Made by a program: the position numbers and the translations under genes. A model generated the notes under the pieces. The model was not told where the DNA came from and searched no databases. It saw only the letters and a list, made by a program, of their open reading frames with translations. Below are positions 35,715 to 44,479 of a DNA stretch of 64,000 nucleotides, piece after piece. How positions within the stretch are numbered: the first letter of the stretch is position 1; each line of letters starts with the position of its first letter. This DNA comes from G965279335 sp965279285 (GTDB lineage Bacteria; Pseudomonadota; Gammaproteobacteria; DSM-16500), in contig OZ257147.1 of the NCBI GenBank assembly GCA_965279285.1, positions 372,001 to 436,000 on the forward strand. Reading direction: 5' to 3'.

Positions 35715-36128
35715 TTATTTGTCTCTATTAAGCAATTTAGTGGGATTGTTGCGCTTTAAATAATAAATTAAATAAATTATGCCAAACAATAAAATAAACA
35801 ATGGCCCAAACCACAAGCAAAGGGTATAGATTTTTATAGGCGGTCGATACATGATAAAGTCACCATAACGAGCAACCAGATAATTGATGATTTGTTCGTT
35901 TGATTGCCCTTGCGTGATTTTTTTATAAATTTGATTGCGTAAGTCGGTTGCTAATGATGCGTTAGATTCTGCTAAATTTTGATTTTGACAAACTAAGCAG
36001 CGTAGTTCGGTTGTTAACGTATAAAAACGCTGTTGGTCTAGGTCTGAGGTAAAAGTATAATAATCCTCGGTGGCGTTTAAGTTATAGCAAGACAAGTATA
36101 AAAATAAAAAAATTAATAGTTTCTTCAT
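35715..36128 (-). CDS. ccmH: Cytochrome c maturation thiol-oxidoreductase CcmH
   Basis: A 137-residue protein with a signal/anchor helix and the diagnostic LRCLVCQNQNLAESNASLA, whose LRCxxC pair reduces the apocytochrome CxxCH motif, followed by a C-terminal membrane helix. The start overlaps the stop of ccmG by 4 bases. Only the short CycL-type protein is present, because the TPR part is encoded separately as ccmI. Confidence 0.95.
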   Translation of the reverse strand: MKKLLIFLFLYLSCYNLNATEDYYTFTSDLDQQRFYTLTTELRCLVCQNQNLAESNASLATDLRNQIYKKITQGQSNEQIINYLVARYGDFIMYRPPIKIYTLCLWFGPLFILLFGIIYLIYYLKRNNPTKLLNRDK

Positions 36129-36673
36129 ATAGGCTCATTATTTAATTTTTCAATCCATGGTTTTAGTTCGCGCTGCCAGCTTTCTGCTGTGATAGGCCCC
36201 ACTTTTTTATACCGAATTAATCCTTTTTTATCAATAATAAAGGTTTCGGGAGCACCATATACACCCCAATCGATAGCTGTATTTCCAGCTTCGTCCACCG
36301 CGATGGCTTGATAAGGGTTGCCATTTTCTTTTAGCCATTGTTTTGCATTTTTAGTATTATCTTTGTAGTTTAATCCGATAAAAATAATTTTTTCTTGCGC
36401 GGCTAATCGTAATAGTTCGTCATGTTCTTCTGCGCACGCGGAACACCAAGTGGCCCAAACATTAAATAGAGTAATGTGATTTAAGAAAATTTTATTATTG
36501 ACATTATTTTTTGTAGATAATAAGTTAGGTAATCTAAATGTTGGGGCAGGTTTATTGATTAAGGGTGATGGTATTTGATTTGGATGTAAACTTAATCCGC
36601 GCCAGAGCAACGCTAAAATAATTAAAGAAATAATAAGTGGCACAAGAATGCGTAATTGTTTAAATGGATTCAT
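36125..36673 (-). CDS. ccmG: Thiol:disulfide interchange protein CcmG (DsbE)
   Basis: A 182-residue membrane-anchored thioredoxin-like protein. The N-terminal anchor spans about residues 10-27; the active site is WATWCSACAEEH, with a cis-Pro loop in GVYGAPETFIIDKKG. It keeps CcmH and apocytochrome thiols reduced in the periplasm. It overlaps ccmF by 14 bases and ccmH by 4. Confidence 0.95.
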   Translation of the reverse strand: MNPFKQLRILVPLIISLIILALLWRGLSLHPNQIPSPLINKPAPTFRLPNLLSTKNNVNNKIFLNHITLFNVWATWCSACAEEHDELLRLAAQEKIIFIGLNYKDNTKNAKQWLKENGNPYQAIAVDEAGNTAIDWGVYGAPETFIIDKKGLIRYKKVGPITAESWQRELKPWIEKLNNEPI

Positions 36674-38585
36674 AAGGTATTTTTCTTTGCTTCCAGTGCG
36701 AGATGAGTGATAGAAATCCGCTTATTAATAACATAAATCCACCAAACCAAATCCAGCGCACAAAGGGCTTATAATAAATCCGTATTGCCCAAGCACCGTC
36801 AGGTAAAGCATTTCCTAATACTAAATAAAGATCACGCCAAGGATTAAATAAGACGCCTGGTTTGCTCAATATGTTATTATTGCTGATATAATTACGTTGT
36901 TCTGCAACTAATATATCAATCAGTTGTTTATTTTTTTTCACTAAAAATACGGCAGAAGTACTTTCAAAGTTAACACTTTTAGTTTCTTCAAAATTATTTA
37001 GAGTAAATTCATAGCCAGCAAGTGTTGTGGTATCGCCCGGAAAAATTTTAACTTGACGCTCATCACTGTAAGATTTATTAATAGTTATGCCAAGTACCAA
37101 AATAGCAATACCTATGTGTGCGATTATCATGGAGGCATGTTTTAAAGCAATAGTATGTTGATTTTGCCAAAGCTTATAGGCATAAAATAAGGTGCTTAGA
37201 ATAATCCACGTGGCAATAAAAATGCCTAAGGCAGCGAAAAAATGAAATGTAAGCTCAGCCATCCAAAGACTGAGCAAGGTGATTAATATGCTTAATAATA
37301 CAGAAAAATAGAGCTTTTTTATTAATTTCATGATGGATTGTGTTTGCCACTGTACATGAGGCGCTGCACCCATTAATAATAAAGCAGGAATAATAATGGG
37401 CAAAAATACTGTATTAAAATAAGGTTCGCCAACGGAGATTTTTCCATAATTTAAAGCATCTATGATAATAGGGTAGAGTGTGCCTAACATAATAGTTGCT
37501 ACCGCAGCTAATAACACAACACTATTGATTAACAAAAAAGTTTCACGAGAAAGTAAATTAAAATGAGGCGCACGATAAAAATATTTAATTCGACCAGCAT
37601 ATAAAAGAAAAGCGCTGCTAATAACAATGGCTAAGTAACTTAATAAATAAATTCCGCGACTAGGGTCATTTGCAAAAGCATGCACTGATACTAAGACACT
37701 TGATCTTACTAAAAATGTACTTAATAAGCTTAGTGTGAAAGTGATAATGGCAAGTAATAATGTCCATCCTTGAAACACGCCACGTTTTTCTGTCACAATT
37801 AAACTATGAATAAGAGCGGTTGCAGCCAGCCAAGGTAGTAAAGAAGCATTTTCAACGGGATCCCAAAACCACCATCCTCCCCAACCTAATTCACGATAAG
37901 CCCACCAGCTACCTAACACAATTCCGACACTGAGAAATGACCAAGGTAAAATAATCCATGGACGACAGGTGCGAGCCCAATTTTCATCTATTTTTCCCAT
38001 TAATAAAGCACTGATAGCAAAAGCAAAGCCAATAGAAAATCCGACATAACCTAAATAGAGCATGGGTGGATGAAAAATAAGCCCCGGGTCTTGTAAAACC
38101 GGAGTAAGATCTGCGCCCATTGTAGGATTAATTGGGAAATTACGCAGAAATGGATTAGAAGTGGCAAATAGAAATAAGATGAAACCCGCATTTAAAAATC
38201 CGAGTACCATAATAACATTGTCACCCAGTTTTATATTACCACGATAAAAAATGCGAAACACACAAGTCCAGCCTGCTAAAATTAAGCACCATAATAATAA
38301 TGATCCTTCATGGCCACTCCAAGCGGCACCTATACGATAAATTAAAGGCAGTAGTGTGTGTGAATGATCTTGAACATATTGCACTGTCATATCATTTTGG
38401 AAAAAACAAATCATTAAATCTAGCATAGCAAATGCTAAAAAACTGAATTGACCCCAGATTGCTATTTTACTTAAGTATAAATAAGCAGGGTTGTTTTTAT
38501 AATGTGCCCAGATTGGCGTAAACGCTTGGATGAGTGTAAAACACAAAGCAAGAATAATCGCAAAACTACCTAATTCAGGCATCAT
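36660..38585 (-). CDS. ccmF: Haem lyase subunit CcmF
   Basis: A 641-residue polytopic protein. The tryptophan-rich WWD domain is seen in GWGGWWFWDPVENASLLPW near residues 231-249. LLWCLILAGWTC and the terminal membrane helix are also typical. CcmF with CcmH attaches haem to apocytochromes on the periplasmic side. It overlaps ccmE by 11 bases and ccmG by 14, which indicates tight translational coupling. Confidence 0.97.
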   Translation of the reverse strand: MMPELGSFAIILALCFTLIQAFTPIWAHYKNNPAYLYLSKIAIWGQFSFLAFAMLDLMICFFQNDMTVQYVQDHSHTLLPLIYRIGAAWSGHEGSLLLWCLILAGWTCVFRIFYRGNIKLGDNVIMVLGFLNAGFILFLFATSNPFLRNFPINPTMGADLTPVLQDPGLIFHPPMLYLGYVGFSIGFAFAISALLMGKIDENWARTCRPWIILPWSFLSVGIVLGSWWAYRELGWGGWWFWDPVENASLLPWLAATALIHSLIVTEKRGVFQGWTLLLAIITFTLSLLSTFLVRSSVLVSVHAFANDPSRGIYLLSYLAIVISSAFLLYAGRIKYFYRAPHFNLLSRETFLLINSVVLLAAVATIMLGTLYPIIIDALNYGKISVGEPYFNTVFLPIIIPALLLMGAAPHVQWQTQSIMKLIKKLYFSVLLSILITLLSLWMAELTFHFFAALGIFIATWIILSTLFYAYKLWQNQHTIALKHASMIIAHIGIAILVLGITINKSYSDERQVKIFPGDTTTLAGYEFTLNNFEETKSVNFESTSAVFLVKKNKQLIDILVAEQRNYISNNNILSKPGVLFNPWRDLYLVLGNALPDGAWAIRIYYKPFVRWIWFGGFMLLISGFLSLISHWKQRKIPYESI

Positions 38586-39012
38586 GTTTTTTCCCTTTGC
38601 TGAGTTCTTTTGCTAATGAAGCAGGCATATATTTTTCATCATGTTTAGCTAAAACTTCACTAGCGAGTAAAGTGTGGGAATTTTCAAGTTGACCTGTCAC
38701 AACCACAGTCTGCCCTTCACGAAATAAATTAGGTAATACACCATGATACTTCACTAATAAATCATGTTTGCGATCAGTCACAATAAAATAGATGTTTTTC
38801 CCGGAAAAATCATATTTTACACTGTGATTTTTTACATAACCACCAATGCGAATATGTTGTTGAGAATTAATTGTGGCGGCTAAAAGTTGAGTGGGAGTAT
38901 AAAATAAATTTATATTTTGTTTTAACGCATACAAAATCAAGCTAGCGGCCATGCTTAAAAGTATCATGATGCTTATAATGCCAAATAGCCGATTTTTTTG
39001 TTTACGATTCAT
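38575..39012 (-). CDS. ccmE: Haem chaperone CcmE
   Basis: A 145-residue membrane-anchored OB-fold protein. VTDRKHDLLVKYHGVLPNLF and GQTVVVTGQL are family motifs, and the covalent haem-binding His lies in LAKHDEKYMP near the C-terminus. It receives haem from the CcmABCD complex and delivers it to CcmF. Its start overlaps the ccmD stop by 11 bases. Confidence 0.96.
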   Translation of the reverse strand: MNRKQKNRLFGIISIMILLSMAASLILYALKQNINLFYTPTQLLAATINSQQHIRIGGYVKNHSVKYDFSGKNIYFIVTDRKHDLLVKYHGVLPNLFREGQTVVVTGQLENSHTLLASEVLAKHDEKYMPASLAKELSKGKKHDA

Positions 39013-39154
39013 AATGGCTTGGTATTTTTTTTATTTGTTTTTTTTCACGTAATGCCATTAATAGATTCAGCAAAAAAACAATTAAAGTAATTAAGTAAGC
39101 TGACCAGACATAGAGCTCATAGCCGCCCATATTAAATAAATCATTATAGTTCAT
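39002..39154 (-). CDS. ccmD: Haem exporter subunit CcmD
   Basis: A 50-residue protein in the gap between ccmC and ccmE. It reads MNYNDLFNMGGYELYVWSAY, then a hydrophobic helix (LITLIVFLLNLLMAL) and a charged tail. The MGGY..YVWSAY pattern is the CcmD hallmark. CcmD releases holo-CcmE from CcmC. Its ATG overlaps the end of ccmC and its stop overlaps the ccmE start, 11 bases each. Confidence 0.93.
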   Translation of the reverse strand: MNYNDLFNMGGYELYVWSAYLITLIVFLLNLLMALREKKQIKKIPSHYES

Positions 39155-39887
39155 TTGTTATCACCTTTTTTACCCAGTCAGTTTTAATTTCACGGAATAA
39201 AATTTGATTGCGCATACGTATGAGCAAAATCCATAGATAAAATAGGGAAAAAGCGGCTATCATCGCTAACAAGGGATGCAGCATTCCAATAGAAATAGTG
39301 GGTCTAGCAAATTGCGTAATGCTAGGCCCTTGATGTAGCGTGTTCCACCAAATCACTGAATAATGAATGATAGGTAAATTAATGACGCCTACAATCGCAA
39401 TGATTGCGCTTGCTCGATCTCTATTTTGTGGATCATGAATAACAGAACGTAAGGCAATAAAACCTAAGTATAGAAAAAAAAGTATTAATACAGAGGTTAA
39501 ACGCGCATCCCAAATCCACCAAGTACCCCACATGGGTTTTCCCCAAATTGAGCCAGTTGCGAGAGTGAGAAAAGTAAAAGAAGCGCCAATCGGTGCGCTA
39601 CAGGCCATTGCAATAGCAGCCACTTTTATTCGCCATACAAGTGTAAGTAGCGCTGCTATCGCCATGATAAGATAAATTGCCATCGCAGATAATGCACTCG
39701 GAACATGCACATACATAATACGAAAACCGTCACCCTGTTGGTAATCAGCTGGGGCAATAAATAAACCGGATATTAATCCATAAATAAAACATAAACTAAA
39801 AACCAGTATGATCCAAGGTAGCAGCAAGCTGCTCGTTTGATAAAAAGACTGGGGTGATAAAAATTTTTTATTTAACCAGTTTAACAT
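39144..39887 (-). CDS. ccmC: Haem transporter subunit CcmC
   Basis: A 247-residue protein with six membrane helices and the WWD motif in WGTWWIWDARLTS, with FRIMYVHVPSA and IHYSVIWWNTLHQGP carrying the conserved histidines. CcmC loads haem onto CcmE. It overlaps ccmB by 7 bases and ccmD by 11. Confidence 0.97.
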   Translation of the reverse strand: MLNWLNKKFLSPQSFYQTSSLLLPWIILVFSLCFIYGLISGLFIAPADYQQGDGFRIMYVHVPSALSAMAIYLIMAIAALLTLVWRIKVAAIAMACSAPIGASFTFLTLATGSIWGKPMWGTWWIWDARLTSVLILFFLYLGFIALRSVIHDPQNRDRASAIIAIVGVINLPIIHYSVIWWNTLHQGPSITQFARPTISIGMLHPLLAMIAAFSLFYLWILLIRMRNQILFREIKTDWVKKVITNEL

Positions 39888-40570
39888 GATTGATTTACTC
39901 CAATACGTAACGCGATTCCAGTTAATAGAGGCGCAAATGCTAGGCTAAGCAATAATAATGCTCCCATAATGGCATAATAAGCACTGATAGGTTGATTTAA
40001 ATTAGTTGCGATGATAGTGCTGGTGCCAAAAATTAAAATGGGAATATAAAGTGGCATAATTAAAATCGGTAATAATAATCCTGTGCCACGAATGCCAACG
40101 ATGAGCCCGGCGCCGACTGCCCCTAGTAAACAAAGAATAGGAGTGCCGAGTAACAGTGTTAAGACAAGAGCAGATTCTTCTTGCAGGCTTAAGCCAAGCA
40201 AGAGACCGAGCATGGGACTCAGAAAAATAAGGGGTAAGCAATGTGTTATCCAGTGACTGATTATTTTGCAAATCACTAAGAGAGTTAAGGAATGAGGGCT
40301 TGAAAGTAATAGATCGAGATAACCTTCTTCGGCATCACCACGAAATAAATTACCCATAGAAATTAAAATGGCAAGTAAGGCAGCTACCCAGATAATACCC
40401 GGAGCAATGCTATGTAATAAAATTTTATCTGGCCCTATTGCGAGTGGAAATAAGCTTACAACAATAACAAAAAATAATAATGGTGTTAACCAAGAAAAAG
40501 CTTGTCGCAACGTGGTGCGAATTTCATATTGAATCAATATAATTAATGAATTACGCATACTCGACTCCAT
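39881..40570 (-). CDS. ccmB: Haem exporter permease CcmB
   Basis: A 229-residue protein with six hydrophobic helices; FFVIVVSLFPLAIGPD and FRGDAEEGYLDLLLSSPHSL are typical of CcmB. It is the membrane subunit of the CcmAB ATPase, which drives release of holo-CcmE. It overlaps ccmA by 20 bases. Confidence 0.96.
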   Translation of the reverse strand: MESSMRNSLIILIQYEIRTTLRQAFSWLTPLLFFVIVVSLFPLAIGPDKILLHSIAPGIIWVAALLAILISMGNLFRGDAEEGYLDLLLSSPHSLTLLVICKIISHWITHCLPLIFLSPMLGLLLGLSLQEESALVLTLLLGTPILCLLGAVGAGLIVGIRGTGLLLPILIMPLYIPILIFGTSTIIATNLNQPISAYYAIMGALLLLSLAFAPLLTGIALRIGVNQSC

Positions 40571-41177
40571 GAGTCAGTTGTAGCGTTTTTTTGTGCCTTG
40601 GTGAAGATAAATCGTGGTGACTGCTTATAATAGCTATTCCACCGCTTGTTAAATGTTGATTTAGTAAAGTAGCAAATAATATTTGTCCCGCATTATCTAG
40701 CGCTGTGGTGGGCTCATCTAATATCCAGATTAATCTTGGGCATAAGAGCAATCTTGCTAATGCAAGCCGTCGTGCTTGGCCAGCAGAAAGTTGCCATGCC
40801 ATTTTGTTACGTGCTGAGTGTAGACCTATTTGTTCAATAATAAAATCAATTTGTTTATGATGGGCTTGCATTAAGATGTTGATGAGTTTTAAGTTTTCAT
40901 AAACAGTGAGGTAAGGTTTAATTGCATTTTCATGGCCAAGATAAGCGATTATTTGTTGATAGTCGTCTCGGTGTTGAAAGATAGGTTGGTGGTTCCATAA
41001 TATAGCGCCATGTTCTGGCTTGATATAACCAGCAATAATGCGTAATAAGGTGGATTTACCACTACCATTTGCGCCATGGACTTGAAGTAGCTCACCATTG
41101 TTTAGTGTGTAATTTAATTGATTAAACAGTGGTTGGTCATGGCGTTCAAATGTTAGATTATCAATAGAGAGTGTCAT
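40551..41177 (-). CDS. ccmA: Haem exporter ATP-binding subunit CcmA
   Basis: A 208-residue ABC ATPase. Walker A is GANGSGKSTLLRI, the signature LSAGQARRLALARL and Walker B LIWILDEPTTALD. It powers the CcmABCD complex. It is the first gene of the cluster, which reads ccmA-B-C-D-E-F-G-H-I on the minus strand with overlaps almost throughout. A short repeat (41219-41240) lies in its upstream region. Confidence 0.96.
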   Translation of the reverse strand: MTLSIDNLTFERHDQPLFNQLNYTLNNGELLQVHGANGSGKSTLLRIIAGYIKPEHGAILWNHQPIFQHRDDYQQIIAYLGHENAIKPYLTVYENLKLINILMQAHHKQIDFIIEQIGLHSARNKMAWQLSAGQARRLALARLLLCPRLIWILDEPTTALDNAGQILFATLLNQHLTSGGIAIISSHHDLSSPRHKKTLQLTHGVEYA

Positions 41178-41218
41178 AAAATTTTATTTACCATAAACGT
41201 AGCAACCATCAATATCCT

Positions 41219-41240
41219 GCGGCTTGTCCGCGGGATCCAG
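41219..41240. repeat. Short dispersed repeat (CTTGTCCGCGGGATCCAG), copy 2
   Basis: Matches 4997-5018 with one mismatch. It lies upstream of ccmA on the non-template side. Confidence 0.6.
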
Positions 41241-41321
41241 TATCGATTTTTATTTTGAATTGACAAAATTTAGCATATTTTAAGTGATTTGTGAATCTTG
41301 TTGATGGGTCTTTAATGGTGG

Positions 41322-41413
41322 GTTTGGTGGGCACGCTGCCTACTAGATGCCAGCTAGAAACACGCTGGCATGACAAGATTTCGTAGGGTGGGCAAAGCGC
41401 AGCGTGCCCACCG
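41322..41413. repeat. Composite nested repeat, left unit truncated
   Basis: The left GTGGGCACGCTGC unit is cut and joined to CTACTAGATGCCAGC...GCTGGCATGACAAG. The right unit is complete up to CCCACC. About 70 bases from CTACTAGATGCC onward are the same as in the repeat at 49384. Confidence 0.88.
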
Positions 41414-41420
41414 ACTATAA

Positions 41421-42785
41421 CTAAATAAGCTTCATAAGTAATTTGCGGTTTAATTTATGCCAGCGAAAAATTAATACGGCCATTCCCAACAACATACCCA
41501 CAGTTGAACCAATTAAAATACCTGTTACACCAAATGAAAAATGAAATGCGAGTGCATAACCTAAAGGTATGCCAATGATCCAGATAGTGAGTAAGCCAAT
41601 AATCATCGGAAATTTTGTATCAAAAAGACCACGCAGTGCGCCAGTCAAGACATTTCGTACACCATCAAATAATTGTTGAAAAGCACAAATAAAAAATAAC
41701 ATGCTGACTAAGTGCAGAGTGGTAAAATTTTTCGGATCATTAATATTTAAATATAAGGCAGCGAGTTGTTTTGGAAAACCAATAAAAATTAACGCAATGA
41801 CTAGGGATAAACTGCAAGAAAATATCACGCCCGCATGCCCTATTTTATTTAATTTAGTTATATTTTTTTCGCCAAAGGATTGTCCAACTAAGATACCGGT
41901 AGCTTGTGATAATGAAAATAATGGCACAATAATTAAAAAAGAATATTGTGAAATAATTTGATAAGCAGCGAGTGAGTTAATGCCTAACCATCCTACCATC
42001 GCGGCGGTAAAAAATAGTGAAAGCATTTCGCCACCAATTTGTACGCAGATGGGCCATCCCATGGTCAGCATTAACTTTAAATCTTTCCAGCTTTCATGTA
42101 TGCGAAACATAAATAAATTAAAGCGCTGAAAAAAAGGATGGAAATAAAGAACAGAAGTCGTAAAAATAAAATAAAACCAACCTTGCATATCCAGCGCATA
42201 GCCTAGTCCAGCGACGCCTAGTTTAGGGAAATAAAAATGGCCAAAAATAAGCGAATATGCGCTAAATAATAAAACAAATATGCCGATTATATTGGCTAAC
42301 ATATCAAATTTTTGTTTACGAGTGCCATATAATAATTGTTGATTACAAACGGAAAGTAAAAATGGCAGGACATTCCAGATATTTGTATGAAAAAATTGTT
42401 GTGTAATAGCAGCAATCGCTTTTGGCTGACCAAAATAAACAAGAATGGCATCAATATTCCAAAATGTTAACATCATGGGAATGCTAATTAATAATCCCCA
42501 GGTCCATCCTTGTTGTACAAAGTTACCAATACGTAAGTATTGTTTTTCACCATAGGCATGGCCTATCAATATACTGAGAGCAAATAAAATAGATGAGCCT
42601 ATGATCAGTATGGAAATACGAGAAGAAAAGATCAGTGCTGAAGCAGCTAATACATCATGGCCTAAGCTACTGATCATGGCCATGGAAATAAAACCGCTAG
42701 CTACTGTGATTAACTGAGTAAAAGCCATAGGTAAAGCCAAGGTGAAAAGTTCAGCGCTTATTTTTTTTAAATTTAAGTTATTCAT
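41421..42785 (-). CDS. MATE-family multidrug efflux transporter
   Basis: A 454-residue protein with 12 hydrophobic helices in two halves. ALPMAFTQLITVASGFISMA and the FSLSQATGILVGQSFGEKN segment at the start of the second half are typical of NorM-type MATE exporters, which use Na+ or H+ to expel cationic compounds. It stands alone between repeat clusters. Substrate is not readable. Confidence 0.9.
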   Translation of the reverse strand: MNNLNLKKISAELFTLALPMAFTQLITVASGFISMAMISSLGHDVLAASALIFSSRISILIIGSSILFALSILIGHAYGEKQYLRIGNFVQQGWTWGLLISIPMMLTFWNIDAILVYFGQPKAIAAITQQFFHTNIWNVLPFLLSVCNQQLLYGTRKQKFDMLANIIGIFVLLFSAYSLIFGHFYFPKLGVAGLGYALDMQGWFYFIFTTSVLYFHPFFQRFNLFMFRIHESWKDLKLMLTMGWPICVQIGGEMLSLFFTAAMVGWLGINSLAAYQIISQYSFLIIVPLFSLSQATGILVGQSFGEKNITKLNKIGHAGVIFSCSLSLVIALIFIGFPKQLAALYLNINDPKNFTTLHLVSMLFFICAFQQLFDGVRNVLTGALRGLFDTKFPMIIGLLTIWIIGIPLGYALAFHFSFGVTGILIGSTVGMLLGMAVLIFRWHKLNRKLLMKLI

Positions 42786-42816
42786 GGGCTTGGCCTGTAT
42801 GAAATTTAATTTGTCA

Positions 42817-42965
42817 TTATTTAGTAGTTAAAGAGTTTGGTGGGCACGCTACGCTTTGCCCACCCTACATTAATTATTTAGTGACCGTCAGGGAGCGGTC
42901 ACAACCATATTTTTTTATGATTTTTGTAGGGTGGGCAAAGCGTAGCGTGCCCACCAAACTCTTTA
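42817..42965. repeat. Palindromic repeat pair with embedded small palindrome
   Basis: Inverted units (about 42832-42870 and 42927-42964), outer arms ATTATTTAGTAGTTAAAGAG and CTCTTTA. The spacer contains GTGACCG...CGGTCAC (42881-42902), a separate perfect hairpin. Confidence 0.9.
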
Positions 42966-42970
42966 ACACT

Positions 42971-44287
42971 TTATTTATCTGTGAAAAGCAGTATCTCACA
43001 TAATTGTTCAAGCAGATATAATGGACAATTAAGAATTTTTCCATCGGACTTTAAATTTAAGGGCGATATTCTGAGTGCTAGCTTAGGGTCGTATTTTTGG
43101 ATATAGCTCGCTAAGCTTTTCTTCTTTGTTGAAGTGCCTGATTTTACTTCGATGGGATAGATGATATCATTGTACTGGAGAATAAAATCTAATTCTGCTT
43201 GTCCAGCGCTAGTCCAGTAAAAAATGTTATTGCCATGAGAAATTAATTCTTGTGCAACAAAGTTTTCAACTAATGCACCTTTAAATTCTTGGAAAATAGC
43301 ATCACCATGAATAATCGCTTTTGCTGAAAGGTTAGCCATTGCGCCTAATAAGCCAACATCTGATAAAAATAATTTAAAAATTTCTAAATTAATATATGCT
43401 TTTAGCGGTAATTTTGGTGTTGAAATATTAAATGCTTTATGAGCTAAACCTGCTTCTACTAGCCATTGAATTGCTATTTCAAATTCTTGTGCCCGCGCAC
43501 CTTTGCGAATAACAGAGTAAATGAATTTTTTATTTTCTTTTGTTAATTGGCTTGGGATGGCATTCCATACTTGATTAATTTTCATAACAGCATTTTTTGG
43601 CGCATGTTTAGCAAAATCTAGCTGATAAGCATCCAGAATGTCTTGTTGAATTGCGCGAACACGGATAAAATCTTCGCTGGCAATATATTCTGAAACTGCC
43701 GCAGGCATACCGCCAGTATATAAGTATTCCTTAGTAAAGCTTAATAATTTTTCATGTAAAATTTCAGGTAATGGTTCTGCAGTTTTAATTTCTTTAATAA
43801 ATGCTATTAGTTTTTCTTCACCTTTTGCGTGTAAGAATTCAATAAAATTTAATGGATACAGAGTAAGAAAATTAACTTTGCCGACAGGAAATCCTTTATG
43901 CTGGATCAGCGTTATTCCTAATAATGAGCCAGCTGCGCAAACATGATATTCATTTGCTAGTTCATTAAAATATTTTAGGCTATTGAGGGCCGCGGGGCAC
44001 TCTTGGATTTCATCAAAAATAATCAGGGTTTTTTGAGGAATGATTTCTACTGATAATTCGATGGCTAAAATTTTTAAAATATGGTCAGGCTTAATGTTTC
44101 CAGAAAATAATGCGTGTAGCTGAGGAGAGCTTTCAAAATTGATGTAGACCGTATTTTGATATTCTAGTTTGCCAAAGGCTTTGAGTATATAGGTTTTTCC
44201 AACTTGTCTAGCTCCCTTTAGAATCAATGGCTTACGAGAGGCATGTATTTTCCATGCGCGTAATTTCTTTAGAATTTGTCGTTTCAT
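42971..44287 (-). CDS. AAA ATPase with DUF4143 domain
   Basis: A 438-residue protein. The P-loop is LILKGARQVGKTYILKAFG near residues 20-38, Walker B LIIFDEIQECP near 88-98, and the C-terminal DUF4143 nuclease-like part contains FYWTSAGQAELDFIL and YPIEVKSG, a PD-(D/E)xK-like core (E...D-F...E-V-K). These ATPases are frequent in mobile and accessory regions; their job is not established. It is divergent from a DUF1016 nuclease gene across a region holding direct repeats, with other accessory genes beyond. Confidence 0.88.
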   Translation of the reverse strand: MKRQILKKLRAWKIHASRKPLILKGARQVGKTYILKAFGKLEYQNTVYINFESSPQLHALFSGNIKPDHILKILAIELSVEIIPQKTLIIFDEIQECPAALNSLKYFNELANEYHVCAAGSLLGITLIQHKGFPVGKVNFLTLYPLNFIEFLHAKGEEKLIAFIKEIKTAEPLPEILHEKLLSFTKEYLYTGGMPAAVSEYIASEDFIRVRAIQQDILDAYQLDFAKHAPKNAVMKINQVWNAIPSQLTKENKKFIYSVIRKGARAQEFEIAIQWLVEAGLAHKAFNISTPKLPLKAYINLEIFKLFLSDVGLLGAMANLSAKAIIHGDAIFQEFKGALVENFVAQELISHGNNIFYWTSAGQAELDFILQYNDIIYPIEVKSGTSTKKKSLASYIQKYDPKLALRISPLNLKSDGKILNCPLYLLEQLCEILLFTDK

Positions 44288-44323
44288 TGGGATATTGCCA
44301 CCAAATAATGTGTGTTTTTACTA

Positions 44324-44375
44324 TTATTCGTTGGTAAAAGTGTTTCTGTCAACACTTATTCGTACGTAAAAGTGT
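44324..44375. promoter_or_regulatory. Direct repeats between divergent ATPase and nuclease genes
   Basis: TTATTCGTTGGTAAAAGTGT (44324-44343) and TTATTCGTACGTAAAAGTGT (44356-44375) differ at two positions and are 32 bases apart. Between them AAGTGTT and AACACTT form an inverted repeat. The spacing of three helical turns suggests a regulator binding site. Confidence 0.45.
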
Positions 44376-44479
44376 GTTTAGCTAGTTTTAGCTGTGCTAA
44401 TTAGGTACTAAGGCCAGCAAAGTTTAACATCAGCATTGACCAGGCGAGGCAGCGTATACAACATACTATTGATATTGAG

